The notes under the pieces are model-generated. The model made no database searches. It saw nothing but the letters and a program-made list of their open reading frames with translations, and had not been told where the DNA came from. From contig PLMN01000011.1 of the NCBI GenBank assembly GCA_003141555.1, positions 62,001-126,000 on the forward strand: a DNA stretch of 64,000 nucleotides. Reading direction: 5' to 3'. Numbering within the stretch: position 1 is the first letter of the stretch; each line of letters starts with the position of its first letter. This DNA is from Candidatus Aminicenantota bacterium (GTDB taxonomy: Bacteria; Acidobacteriota; Aminicenantia; Aminicenantales; UBA4085). Positions 47,269 through 55,269 of this stretch are shown here, in pieces. Both the position numbers and the translations under genes were made by a program.

Positions 47269-47828
47269 CCTGCCGCGCCGTCCGCAAATCGCTCCCCCTG
47301 CTCGCGGGGGACGACCTCGGCCCGCGCAAAGCCGCCAAGGTCCGGGCCCACCTCGCCGTCTGCGCAGCCTGCCGCCTCGAAGCGGGGACATACGCGGCGG
47401 CCCGGGAAGCGGTCCGGACGCTCGCCCGCGAGGATCAACCTCCCGCCTGGACCGAGGTTGAATGGAGCTCGGCCGTTCGGATCGCCACGGGAGCCTCCCC
47501 TTCAAGGCGGAAGCGCGCGCCGGCGCTCCGGCTCCGTCCCGTCCTGGCCACCGGGCTCGCCCTTGCGATCGCGGGCGCGGGGACTTTGGCCGTCCTCCAT
47601 AAAAAGCCGCACCCCGCGCCGGGGACGGTCTTCGCCGAAAATTTCCGCCCGCCCTCCGCAACATCCGCGATGCCCACGCTGCCCGAGTCGACCGAGTCGC
47701 CGGGCCCCGTGCTCCGCAGGCCCGCCGGACCCCACTTGACCACGATCACATTCGACCAGAAGGACGGCGCCCTCAAGGTCCTCTGGTTTTTCAACCGGGA
47801 TTTCAAGACGGACTTCTACGGGAAGTGA
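47265..47828 (+). CDS. Probable anti-sigma factor (zinc-finger type)
   Basis: A 187-residue protein with an N-terminal zf-HC2-like motif (CRAVRKSLPLL then HLAVCAACR, i.e. HxxxCxxC), one membrane helix (about 88-106) and a periplasmic tail of about 80 residues. This design holds a sigma factor at the membrane until a signal releases it. The 4-bp overlap with the ECF gene supports pairing with it. The tail ends in a short beta-like segment (ALKVLWFFNRDF). Confidence 0.85.
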   Translation: MTCRAVRKSLPLLAGDDLGPRKAAKVRAHLAVCAACRLEAGTYAAAREAVRTLAREDQPPAWTEVEWSSAVRIATGASPSRRKRAPALRLRPVLATGLALAIAGAGTLAVLHKKPHPAPGTVFAENFRPPSATSAMPTLPESTESPGPVLRRPAGPHLTTITFDQKDGALKVLWFFNRDFKTDFYGK

Positions 47829-47850
47829 CGACCCGGGAAGGGCCGGGAGC

Positions 47851-48486
47851 TCAGGGGAACAGCTTCGCCTCGAATTGCAGTCGAAAGCTCTTTCGGTGGA
47901 AAGCGGAGGGGCCGCGCTCCCCCAAGGCCCGGATGTGGTCGCGGGTGGCATAGCCTTTGTTCCGCTCCAGGGCGTAGCCCGGAAAGAGACGGGCGCAGCG
48001 CTCCATGATCCGGTCGCGGAGGACCTTGGCCAGGATCGACGCCGCGGCGATCGACAGGCTCTTGCGATCCCCTCCGACCACGGCCCGCTGCTCGCCTTCG
48101 TAGGTCCTGAGGCCGAACCCGTCCACGAGGAGGACATCCGGAGGGGCGGAGAGCGACGCCGCGGCCCGGCGCATGGCCTCGAGCGATGCGTGGAAGATGT
48201 TCAGGCGGTCGATCTCGAGGTTCGAACAGGCCCCGAAGCCGACCGCGGCCGCCGAGGCCAGGAGTTCCGCGGCCAGGACCTTCCGGCGGGCGGGAGAGAG
48301 AACCTTGGAGTCGTCGACCGACCCGAGCCAGCCGGGGGCGGACGACGGGTTCAGCCAGGACGGGGGAAGGACGACCGCGGCCGCGACGACGGGCCCGCAC
48401 AAGGCTCCGCGGCCGACTTCGTCGACGCCGGCGACGGACCGGGCGCCCTTCGCGTAATACGACGCCTCGATCTCAAAATCGGCCAC
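47851..48486 (-). CDS. rnhB: Ribonuclease HII
   Basis: This 211-residue enzyme cleaves RNA in RNA-DNA hybrids and removes single ribonucleotides from DNA. The N-terminal GVDEVGRGALCGPVVAAAV carries two catalytic acids, with VDDSKVLSPARR and LLVDG following. It ends the rpsP-khpA-rimM-trmD-rplS-rnhB run, the usual bacterial order. A GC hairpin lies in the 22-bp gap to the convergent anti-sigma gene. Confidence 0.95.
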   Translation of the reverse strand: MADFEIEASYYAKGARSVAGVDEVGRGALCGPVVAAAVVLPPSWLNPSSAPGWLGSVDDSKVLSPARRKVLAAELLASAAAVGFGACSNLEIDRLNIFHASLEAMRRAAASLSAPPDVLLVDGFGLRTYEGEQRAVVGGDRKSLSIAAASILAKVLRDRIMERCARLFPGYALERNKGYATRDHIRALGERGPSAFHRKSFRLQFEAKLFP

Positions 48487-48495
48487 GGGAAGAGA

Positions 48496-48837
48496 TTATC
48501 TCTCCTCGCGCAGGCGGGCGGCTTTCCCCTTGAGGCCGCGGAGGTAGTAGAGCTTGGCCCTCCGGACCTTGGTGTGGCGGACGACCTCGACCTTCTTGAT
48601 CGACTTGGAGTGGACGGGGAAGATCTTTTCCACGCCGATGCCGAAGGAAATCTTGCGGACGGTGAACGAGGCGCTGGGCCCGGAGCCCTTCTTGGCGATG
48701 ACGTCGCCCTGGAAGATCTGGATGCGCTCCTTGTCGCCTTCCTTGATGATGACATGGACCTTGACCGTATCTCCGACCCCGAAGGCCTCGGCATCCTTGC
48801 GGATCTGACTGTTCTCGACCGTTTGCATCAGGTTCAT
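48496..48837 (-). CDS. rplS: 50S ribosomal protein L19
   Basis: A 113-residue ribosomal protein with the family motifs [38 protein letters not shown] and [11 protein letters not shown]. It overlaps trmD by 4 bp, as is common. Confidence 0.96.
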   Translation of the reverse strand: MNLMQTVENSQIRKDAEAFGVGDTVKVHVIIKEGDKERIQIFQGDVIAKKGSGPSASFTVRKISFGIGVEKIFPVHSKSIKKVEVVRHTKVRRAKLYYLRGLKGKAARLREER

Positions 48838-49625
48838 CGTTTCTTCCTTTCCTTGGGAGCCGGCTCCATGATCGTCCGCTCCTCCGGAGTGAGGCCGCGG
48901 GCGGCGATCAGGTCCGGCCGCCGCTCGAGCGTCTTCTCCATCGCCTTCCGCCGGCGCCAGGCGTCGATCTTCGCATGGTCCCCGGAAAACAGGACCGGGG
49001 GGACTTTCATCCCCCGGAACTCCCGGGGCCTCGTATAATGCGGAAAGTCCAGGCGCCCCTCGACAAACGAGTCGTGCCGGACGGACTCTTCCTTGCCCAC
49101 GACCCCGGGCACGAACCGCGCCGCGGCGTCGATGACGACCAGGGCCGCGAGCTCGCCCCCGGTCAGGACATAATCGCCGACCGAGATCTCATCCGTGGCC
49201 AGGGCTTCCGCCACGCGCTCGTCGACGCCCTCGTACCGCCCGCAGATGAGAATGACCTGCGGGTGGCGGGCCAATTCCTCGGCCACACGGCCATCGAATA
49301 CCCGCCCCTGGGGCGAGAGCAGGACGACCGGCAACTCGGTCGACTCGGTCGTCAAGAACGACCTGGTCGTCGCAGACGTCGCAGAAGCCGCGGCCGAGGC
49401 GCGCACGCTTTCCACCGCGGCGAACACGGGCTCGGGCTTGAAGACCATGCCCTCGTCCCCGCCGTAGGGACGGTCGTCGACCTGGCGATGCCGCCCGGCC
49501 GCGAAGTCGCGCAGGTCGTGGACCGCGACCTCGACCAGGCCTTTGGCAACCGCCCGATTGACGATGCCTCCCGAGCGAAAGCCCTCGAACATCTCGGGAA
49601 ATATCGTAATTATATCAAATCTCAT
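48834..49625 (-). CDS. trmD: tRNA (guanine-N1)-methyltransferase
   Basis: This 263-residue SPOUT methyltransferase makes m1G37 in tRNAs. It has [10 protein letters not shown], the trefoil-knot motif [12 protein letters not shown] and [21 protein letters not shown]. It starts at ATG 49625, overlapping the rimM stop by 11 bp. An inserted low-complexity Ala/Thr segment near residue 90 ([11 protein letters not shown]) is unusual. Confidence 0.95.
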   Translation of the reverse strand: MRFDIITIFPEMFEGFRSGGIVNRAVAKGLVEVAVHDLRDFAAGRHRQVDDRPYGGDEGMVFKPEPVFAAVESVRASAAASATSATTRSFLTTESTELPVVLLSPQGRVFDGRVAEELARHPQVILICGRYEGVDERVAEALATDEISVGDYVLTGGELAALVVIDAAARFVPGVVGKEESVRHDSFVEGRLDFPHYTRPREFRGMKVPPVLFSGDHAKIDAWRRRKAMEKTLERRPDLIAARGLTPEERTIMEPAPKERKKR

Positions 49626-50126
49626 TCAACTCGAAAAGGCCGGCGGGCGGGTCGACGGTGATCCGCCGGCCGGCGAGGTCGATCTCGACGCAGATCGAGC
49701 GGCTCAAGGGGATGAGCACGTCCTCCATACGGGACGGGCGCCCGACGACGAGCAGCGTCGACTCCCCGAGGTCGATGACGTCTTTCACCGTCCCGACCTG
49801 CGCGCCGGCCAAGTCGATGACGGCGCAGCCGATCAGGTCGGCATCGTAAATCTGGTCGTCCGCCGGCGGCGCCAAGGCCGTCCCGGGGACGAATATCTCC
49901 CGCCCGGCCAGGGCATCGGCTCGGGCCAGGGTATCCACGCCCTTGAGCTTCAGAAGATGGGAGCTTTGGTAGGGGAGGCAACGCTCGACGTCGAACTCCC
50001 GAACGCCCCCCTCCTCGTTCAGAAAAACCTTAAAAAAAAACCTTCGGGGATCTGGTCCGTGCGGAGCCGGACTTTCAGGTCTCCATCACGCCCGTGGCTC
50101 CGCTGGACCTTCCCGACGCTCCGCAA
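49615..50126 (-). CDS. rimM: Ribosome maturation factor RimM, frame interrupted at a T9 tract
   Basis: The N-terminal part starts at TTG 50126 (or TTG 50141) and reads SVGKVQRSHGRDGDLKVRLRT, typical of RimM, up to about 50032. There nine Ts follow GAAGG. The frame then ends at TGA 12 bases later. The rest of RimM (FKVFLNEEGG to the PRC-barrel end LFELNEI) is in the -1 frame down to 49615. One extra T would restore a normal protein of about 170 residues. The zero frame places U UUU UUA at the junction. This is either an assembly error, a real mutation, or recoding by slippage. RimM assists 30S maturation. Confidence 0.75.
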
Positions 50127-50127
50127 C

Positions 50128-50364
50128 TCAGGGTTTCTCAATGATCTCCAGGTTGAAGCGGCGCTTGAGCTTCATGCCCGCGGCGCCGAGGATGATGCGC
50201 ATGGCCCGGGCCGTGCGGCCCTGTTTGCCGATCACTTTCCCGAGGTCCTCCGGAGCGACCTTGAGCTCCAGGATCGTGGTCTGTTCCCCTTCGATCTGGG
50301 ATACCTGAACTTTTTCGGGCTGGTCCACGAGGGCTTTGGCGATCAATTCAACAAGTTCTTTCAC
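50128..50364 (-). CDS. khpA: KH-domain RNA-binding protein KhpA
   Basis: A 78-residue protein made of a single KH domain with the [18 protein letters not shown] loop (GxxG). KhpA binds RNA with KhpB and affects cell division or sRNA function in some bacteria. Its place between rpsP and rimM is the conserved one. Confidence 0.93.
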   Translation of the reverse strand: MKELVELIAKALVDQPEKVQVSQIEGEQTTILELKVAPEDLGKVIGKQGRTARAMRIILGAAGMKLKRRFNLEIIEKP

Positions 50365-50405
50365 GGTAACCTCCTTAACAAGCGAGAATGCCGATGAAGG
50401 GAAAG

Positions 50406-50648
50406 TTATTTCTTCTTGGAGACCTTGTCGAGAAGGGATTTTACCGTCGAGGAAGGCTTCGCTCCCCGATCGAGCCAGAACTTGGCTTTTTCCTGATCGA
50501 TGACGATCTCGGCCGGCTCTTTCAGGGGGTTGTAGGAGCCGATGAATTCCTTGGCCCTGCTCTCCCGGGGTTTCTTCGAGTCGACGACCACGATCCGGTA
50601 GGAAGGCTTGCCCTTGGCGCCAAATCTCATCAAACGCAGTGTCATCAT
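50406..50648 (-). CDS. rpsP: 30S ribosomal protein S16
   Basis: This 80-residue ribosomal protein starts [24 protein letters not shown] and has the family motif [11 protein letters not shown]. The second ATG (50645) is the more usual start by comparison with the family. It is the first gene of the minus-strand operon and follows the promoter at 50683-50711. Confidence 0.95.
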   Translation of the reverse strand: MMTLRLMRFGAKGKPSYRIVVVDSKKPRESRAKEFIGSYNPLKEPAEIVIDQEKAKFWLDRGAKPSSTVKSLLDKVSKKK

Positions 50649-50682
50649 GGTAGGTTAATCCATTCTATTAAAATGAGTTAAG

Positions 50683-50711
50683 AATATAGCCGAATTTCGA
50701 GGTCAAGTCAA
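50683..50711 (-). promoter_or_regulatory. Sigma-70 promoter of the rpsP operon
   Basis: On the minus strand TTGACT (50706-50711), 17 bp, then TATATT (50683-50688). The leader is about 28 nt. Confidence 0.6.
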
Positions 50712-50744
50712 CAGAAAATTGGGGCCGCCGAAAGCCCCGCGGCT

Positions 50745-50773
50745 TTGACTTTTTCCCCCCGAATTGATAACTT
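50745..50773 (+). promoter_or_regulatory. Sigma-70 promoter of the GH84-like/ADP-ribosylglycohydrolase gene
   Basis: TTGACT (50745-50750), 17 bp, then TAACTT (50768-50773). A perfect AAAGCC/GGCTTT hairpin (50731-50746) overlaps the start of the -35 box. The ATG at 50842 follows AAGGAGAG. Confidence 0.5.
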
Positions 50774-50841
50774 CGGCCCGTAGCCGATCGAGAGAATTTC
50801 GTGACGGGCCGCGCTCCAGGGCGGGCAAAAGGAGAGATGAA

Positions 50842-53652
50842 ATGCGCTTTTTTAAGTGGATCGCCTTCCCCGCCGCGGGGCTGGCCCTTGCCGCCTCGAT
50901 ATCGACGGGCGCGCCGCCCGCCTCTCCTGGCCCGCGGTCTCAGGATCTTCCCGGACCCAGGTTCCGGGTCACCCTGCCCGACAAGTCCCTCCCGTTCCCC
51001 ACGCCGCTTCCCGCCGGGCGGACCGAGCCCGGATTCAAGCTCATCGGGACGAAAGGCTGGGCCTGGACCCCGGAGCAATTCCTTGCGGAAATTCCTGTCC
51101 TCGCCCAATACAAGATGAACTTCCTGATGAGCTGCTACACGTGCGTGTTCACGAACATGGAGAAATTCGACAACCGCTGGTGGGAGCCCCTCCCCGAACG
51201 GACCAAACAGGGATTCGAGCGCGTCGTCAAGGCCTGCCGGGAGAACGGCATCACGTTCTGCTATTCGATGCACCCCCAGCTCTATTCCAAGCGGCCCCTC
51301 CGGTCCGACAGCCCCGAGGATTTCGAAGCCCTCTGGCAGCATTACGCCTGGATGCAGGGCCTGGGCGTCCGGTGGTTCAGCCTGTCCTATGACGACATTG
51401 ACACCCTGAACCAGGATTTCGGGAAGCTCGGGGAGGCCCACGGCCGGCTGGCCGACAAGCTCCTCAAACGGCTCCGGGTGAAGGACCCCGGAGCCGAGCT
51501 CATCTTCTGTCCCGTCTATTACTGGGGCTGCGGCGATTCCGCCCAGGCCAAGCCTTATCTCGGAGCGCTCGGCCGGGCGATGGACAAGGACATCCTCGTC
51601 TTCTGGACAGGCGACGCGATCGTGCCGCTCACGATCACCCGGGCCTGCGCCGAGAAATTCCGGGCGGCCGTGGGCCACCGGATCTTCCTCTGGGACAATT
51701 ACCCGGCCAACGACCGGAGCGGCGCCCTCCACCTCGGCCCGCTGATCGGCCGCGATCCCGATCTGGACGAAGTCGCCTACGGCTATATGAGCAACCCGCA
51801 CGCCCCCCAGAACGAGATCAACCGCATCCCGCTCCTGACGTGCGCCGATTACGCCCGCAACCCCCGGGCCTACGATCCCGGCCGCTCGATCGGGCAGGCG
51901 ATCCTCCACCTGGCCGCGACGGACGGCCAGCGCGGCGTCCTGAAGGACCTCGTGGAGCTCTATCCCGGCGACCTGATCAGCGGCAGCACGTCGACGGACT
52001 ACAATTGCGTCCTCGAAACGTTCCGCGCGATCCTTAAACAGCCGGCGCCGGAGGACGACGCCGCGCGATTCATCGCCCGCGTCGCGGACACGGCCGCGCG
52101 CCTCGACCGGGAATTCCCCGGCCGCTACGCCGAGACGAAAAAGACGATCGCCGCCCATCTCGCCGAGCTTCGGAAAGAGCTCGACGCGCGGCGCCCGCCC
52201 CGGGCGGAAACCGTCAAGATGCCGCTGGCGACGCTGCGGGACAAGATCAAGGGAGGCTGGGCCGGGCAGACGATCGGCTGCACGTTCGGCGGGCCCACGG
52301 AATTCCGCTTCCAAGGGACGTTCATCCCGGACTACCAGCCGATCCCCTGGAGCGCGCGCACGATCCCGGACACGTTCGCGGCCAATCCCGGTCTCTATGA
52401 CGACGTCTACATGGATCTGACCTTCGTCGATGTCTTCGCCCGGGAGGGGCTCGACGCTCCGACCGCCTCCTTCGCCAAAGCCTTCGCCGAAGCCAAGTAT
52501 CCGCTCTGGCACGCCAACCAGATGGCCCGCTACAACATCCTGCGGGGGATCGCCCCGCCCGCCTCCGGCGACTGGCGGAACAACCCCCACGCCGACGATA
52601 TCGATTTCCAGATCGAGGCCGATTTCGCCGGCCTGATGTCGCCGGGCCTGCCCCAGGTCGCGGCCGCGATCTCGGACCGGATCGGCCACATCATGAATTC
52701 CGGCGACGGCTGGTACGGCGGAGTCTACGTGGCTACGATGTATGCCCTGGCCTTCATCTCCTCCGACGTCGGCGCCGTGGTCGAACAGGCCCTGACGGCG
52801 ATCCCCGCCGAGACGGCCTTCGCCCGGACGATGCGCGACGTCATCCGGGGGTACCGCGAAAATCCCGCGGACTGGAAGGCGACCTGGTTCAAGATCCAGC
52901 GGCGCTTCGGGGAGGACGTCGGCTGCCCCGAAGGGGTCTTCTCGAGCTTCGACATCGACGCCAAGATCAACTGCGCCTGGGTCGTGCTCGGGCTCCTCTA
53001 CGGCGGGCGAGACTTCGGCCGGACGGTCGAGATCGCCGCCCGCTGCGGCGACGACTCGGACTGCAACCCCGCGACCGCCGGCGGCATCCTGGGAACGATC
53101 CTCGGATACGACGCCATCCCCGAGACATGGAAGGGAGGGCTCCGCGAAATCGAGGGCCGCCCGTTCCCCTACACGTCGCTGTCACTCAAGGACGCCTACC
53201 GGCTTTCGGCCGCGCAGGCGCTCGAGAACATCCGGAGAAACGGAGGCCGCGTCGGGGACGCGGACGCGGAATGGTCCCCCCAGCCGCCCCGTCCGGTCCG
53301 GACCGAGGTCGCCTTCCCGGGAATGGTCCCCGCGGAGCGGCGGCGGCTCGACGCCGTCCTCAAGGACGAAATCCGGTTCACGTTCGAGGGAGTCGGCTTC
53401 GCGGCGAACGGCGAGGCGACCTCGGAGGACGGGCGGAGCCGCATCGTCAAGGTCGAGATGACGATCGACGGCCGGCCGGCGGGGACCTGGGAGCTCCCGA
53501 CGGATTCCCTCCGCCGCAGCCCCACGCCGTTCTGGGCCTACGAGCTGCCCGCGGGACCGCATGAAATCAGGCTGAAGCGGTTGGGCGGAAGCGAACCGGC
53601 CCGCCTCAAGCTCGAGGACATCATCATCTATCGCGGAGCGCCGCCGGCCTGA
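50842..53652 (+). CDS. Secreted fusion: GH84-like glycosidase domain plus ADP-ribosylglycohydrolase
   Basis: A 936-residue exported protein (signal peptide ends near STGA). Residues about 60-440 resemble the catalytic domain of GH84/hyaluronidase-type beta-N-acetylglucosaminidases, including the paired catalytic aspartates in SYDDID (Asp184, Asp185). Residues about 463-800 form an ADP-ribosylglycohydrolase-type helical domain: IKGGWAGQTIGCTFGGPTEF, LYDDVYMDLTF near 518 and CGDDSDCNPATAGG near 735 supply the metal acids. A C-terminal beta domain (about 835-935) may bind carbohydrate. Export suggests that both halves act on glycosides outside the cytoplasm. Confidence 0.78.
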   Translation: MRFFKWIAFPAAGLALAASISTGAPPASPGPRSQDLPGPRFRVTLPDKSLPFPTPLPAGRTEPGFKLIGTKGWAWTPEQFLAEIPVLAQYKMNFLMSCYTCVFTNMEKFDNRWWEPLPERTKQGFERVVKACRENGITFCYSMHPQLYSKRPLRSDSPEDFEALWQHYAWMQGLGVRWFSLSYDDIDTLNQDFGKLGEAHGRLADKLLKRLRVKDPGAELIFCPVYYWGCGDSAQAKPYLGALGRAMDKDILVFWTGDAIVPLTITRACAEKFRAAVGHRIFLWDNYPANDRSGALHLGPLIGRDPDLDEVAYGYMSNPHAPQNEINRIPLLTCADYARNPRAYDPGRSIGQAILHLAATDGQRGVLKDLVELYPGDLISGSTSTDYNCVLETFRAILKQPAPEDDAARFIARVADTAARLDREFPGRYAETKKTIAAHLAELRKELDARRPPRAETVKMPLATLRDKIKGGWAGQTIGCTFGGPTEFRFQGTFIPDYQPIPWSARTIPDTFAANPGLYDDVYMDLTFVDVFAREGLDAPTASFAKAFAEAKYPLWHANQMARYNILRGIAPPASGDWRNNPHADDIDFQIEADFAGLMSPGLPQVAAAISDRIGHIMNSGDGWYGGVYVATMYALAFISSDVGAVVEQALTAIPAETAFARTMRDVIRGYRENPADWKATWFKIQRRFGEDVGCPEGVFSSFDIDAKINCAWVVLGLLYGGRDFGRTVEIAARCGDDSDCNPATAGGILGTILGYDAIPETWKGGLREIEGRPFPYTSLSLKDAYRLSAAQALENIRRNGGRVGDADAEWSPQPPRPVRTEVAFPGMVPAERRRLDAVLKDEIRFTFEGVGFAANGEATSEDGRSRIVKVEMTIDGRPAGTWELPTDSLRRSPTPFWAYELPAGPHEIRLKRLGGSEPARLKLEDIIIYRGAPPA

Positions 53653-53690
53653 GATCGCGCCCGCCGCGGCAAGGGGATCGGGCGGCCCGG

Positions 53691-55016
53691 TCACTTGCCG
53701 AACGACGACATCATCTTCTGGAAGATCGACTTCTTCATCATCGACCGCATCTCCTGAAACTGTTTCAGGAGCTGGTTGACTTCGTGGACGGGCCGGCCGC
53801 TGCCCCGGGCGATGCGCTTGCGGCGGCTGCCGTCGATGATCTTGGGATCGAGCCGCTCGGCGGGGGTCATCGAATTGATGATCGCCTCAAAATGGACGAG
53901 CTTGCGATCGTCGACCTCGGCCGAGGACAGCCCCTTGAACGGGCCGACGTTCGGCAGGTGGCTCATCAGGCCGGAGAGCGAGCCCATTTTCCGGATCTGA
54001 CCGAGCTGCTTGCGGAAGTCCTCGAAGGTGAATTCCTGGCGGCGGATCTTGCGGGCGAGCTCCTCGGAGTCCTGGACGTCGGCTTCCTGCTCGGCCTTCT
54101 CGATAAGGCTCAGGATGTCGCCCATGCCCAGGATGCGCGAGGCCATCCGGTCGGGATGGAAAACCTCGAGCTTGTCGAGCTTCTCGCCGACGCCCACAAA
54201 GGCGATGGGCTTCCCGGTGACCGCGACGATCGACAGGGCCGCGCCGCCCCGGGCGTCGCCGTCGAGCTTGGTCAGGACGATCGACGTCACCCCGATCCGC
54301 TCGGCGAATGCCTGGGCGCTCTTGACCGCGTCCTGGCCGGTCATGGCATCGCCGACGTAGATCACTTCGACCGGATCGAGGATGGACTTCACCATCGCCA
54401 GCTCGTCCATGAGCTCGTCGTCCACGTGAAGCCGGCCGGCCGTGTCGACGAGGAGGAGGTCGTAGCCCCGGTTGCGGGCGGACTTTAAAAGCTCGCGCAG
54501 GGCCTCCTCGGGCCGGGCCATGACCTCGGCGGTCATCGGGTAGAATGGGAGGCCGAGGGAGGCGGCGATCATCCTGAGCTGGTCCTGGGCGGCGGCCCGC
54601 TTGAGGTCGAAGGACACGAGCAGGGGATTCTTCCCCCGGCCCCGGGCCCATTTGGCCAGCTTCCCGGTCGTGGTCGTCTTGCCGCTTCCCTGGAGGCCGA
54701 CGAGCATGAAGATCGAGGGCGGCGTCCCCGAGAAAGTCAGCGGCTTGTCCGAAACGCCCAGGATCCGGACGAGCTCGTCCCGGACGATCTTGATCACCTG
54801 CTGGCCCGGCGTCAGGCTGTCGAGCACGGCCTGATCGAGCGCCTTGGCCTTGATCCGGGCCTCGAAGTCCTTGACGACCTTATAGTTGACGTCGGCCTCG
54901 AGGAAGGCCATCCGGATCATGCGCAGGGCTTCGCCCATGTTCTTTTCGGTGATCTTGCCCTCGCCCCGGAGGAACTTCGTCACCTTTTGGAGTCGGTCGG
55001 ATAATTGGTCGAACAT
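53691..55016 (-). CDS. ffh: Signal recognition particle protein Ffh
   Basis: This 441-residue SRP54 homologue has the N domain, the GTPase G domain (GLQGSGKTTTTGKLA; DTAGRLH; TKLDGDARGG) and the methionine-rich M domain (SRRKRIARGSGRPVHEVNQLLKQF). It targets membrane proteins co-translationally. It normally sits immediately before rpsP; here a 2.8-kb plus-strand gene lies between. No SRP RNA gene was found nearby. Confidence 0.96.
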   Translation of the reverse strand: MFDQLSDRLQKVTKFLRGEGKITEKNMGEALRMIRMAFLEADVNYKVVKDFEARIKAKALDQAVLDSLTPGQQVIKIVRDELVRILGVSDKPLTFSGTPPSIFMLVGLQGSGKTTTTGKLAKWARGRGKNPLLVSFDLKRAAAQDQLRMIAASLGLPFYPMTAEVMARPEEALRELLKSARNRGYDLLLVDTAGRLHVDDELMDELAMVKSILDPVEVIYVGDAMTGQDAVKSAQAFAERIGVTSIVLTKLDGDARGGAALSIVAVTGKPIAFVGVGEKLDKLEVFHPDRMASRILGMGDILSLIEKAEQEADVQDSEELARKIRRQEFTFEDFRKQLGQIRKMGSLSGLMSHLPNVGPFKGLSSAEVDDRKLVHFEAIINSMTPAERLDPKIIDGSRRKRIARGSGRPVHEVNQLLKQFQEMRSMMKKSIFQKMMSSFGK

Positions 55017-55048
55017 CTCGGTCGGGCCTCGCTCGAAACGGCCCGGAT

Positions 55049-55077
55049 ATCATAGGGCAACGCCGCCGGCGCGTCAA
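55049..55077 (-). promoter_or_regulatory. Sigma-70 promoter of ffh
   Basis: On the minus strand TTGACG (55072-55077), 17 bp, then TATGAT (55049-55054). Both hexamers match at 5 of 6. Confidence 0.6.
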
Positions 55078-55083
55078 CGTAGG

Positions 55084-55229
55084 GGCTCGGGGGAGAGGGC
55101 ACGTCGGCCGGTGTGGAGGCGAGCCGGCATGGACCAGCGACGCGCAGCGGCGCTGGCGGCGAGCCGTAACCCCGAGCCGGTTTCCGCGCCGGGGAAACCG
55201 GCGTGCCGACGGCCCTCTCCCCCCGAGCC
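55084..55229 (+). repeat. Repeat family II, copy 2
   Basis: Shares a 48-bp identical block (55171-55218) and GTGTGGAGGCGAGC (55111-55124) with 24611-24751. The outer stem is GGCTCGGGGGAGAGGGC pairing with its complement at 55212-55229 (one C bulge), continued by CGTCGGC/GCCGACG after an A bulge. The outer stem sequence is unlike the other copy, yet pairing is kept. It lies between divergent ffh and the M6 protease gene, and no gene is seen in it. Confidence 0.7.
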
Positions 55230-55233
55230 TGCC

Positions 55234-55262
55234 TTGCGGCGGGCGCGGCGCGATGCTACACT
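55234..55262 (+). promoter_or_regulatory. Candidate promoter of the M6 protease gene
   Basis: TTGCGG (55234-55239), 17 bp, then TACACT (55257-55262). The start of transcription would be about 55269, next to the ATG at 55270, implying a leaderless message. Confidence 0.4.
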
Positions 55263-55269
55263 GCCCGTC

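Noticed and set aside
47832-47847. Bidirectional terminator between the anti-sigma gene and rnhB
   Set aside because: Only a 5-bp GC stem with no T-run on either strand.
54886-55269. N-terminal extension of the M6 protease through ffh and repeat family II
   Set aside because: A signal peptide starts at ATG 55270 and the upstream part is antisense to ffh or is repeat.
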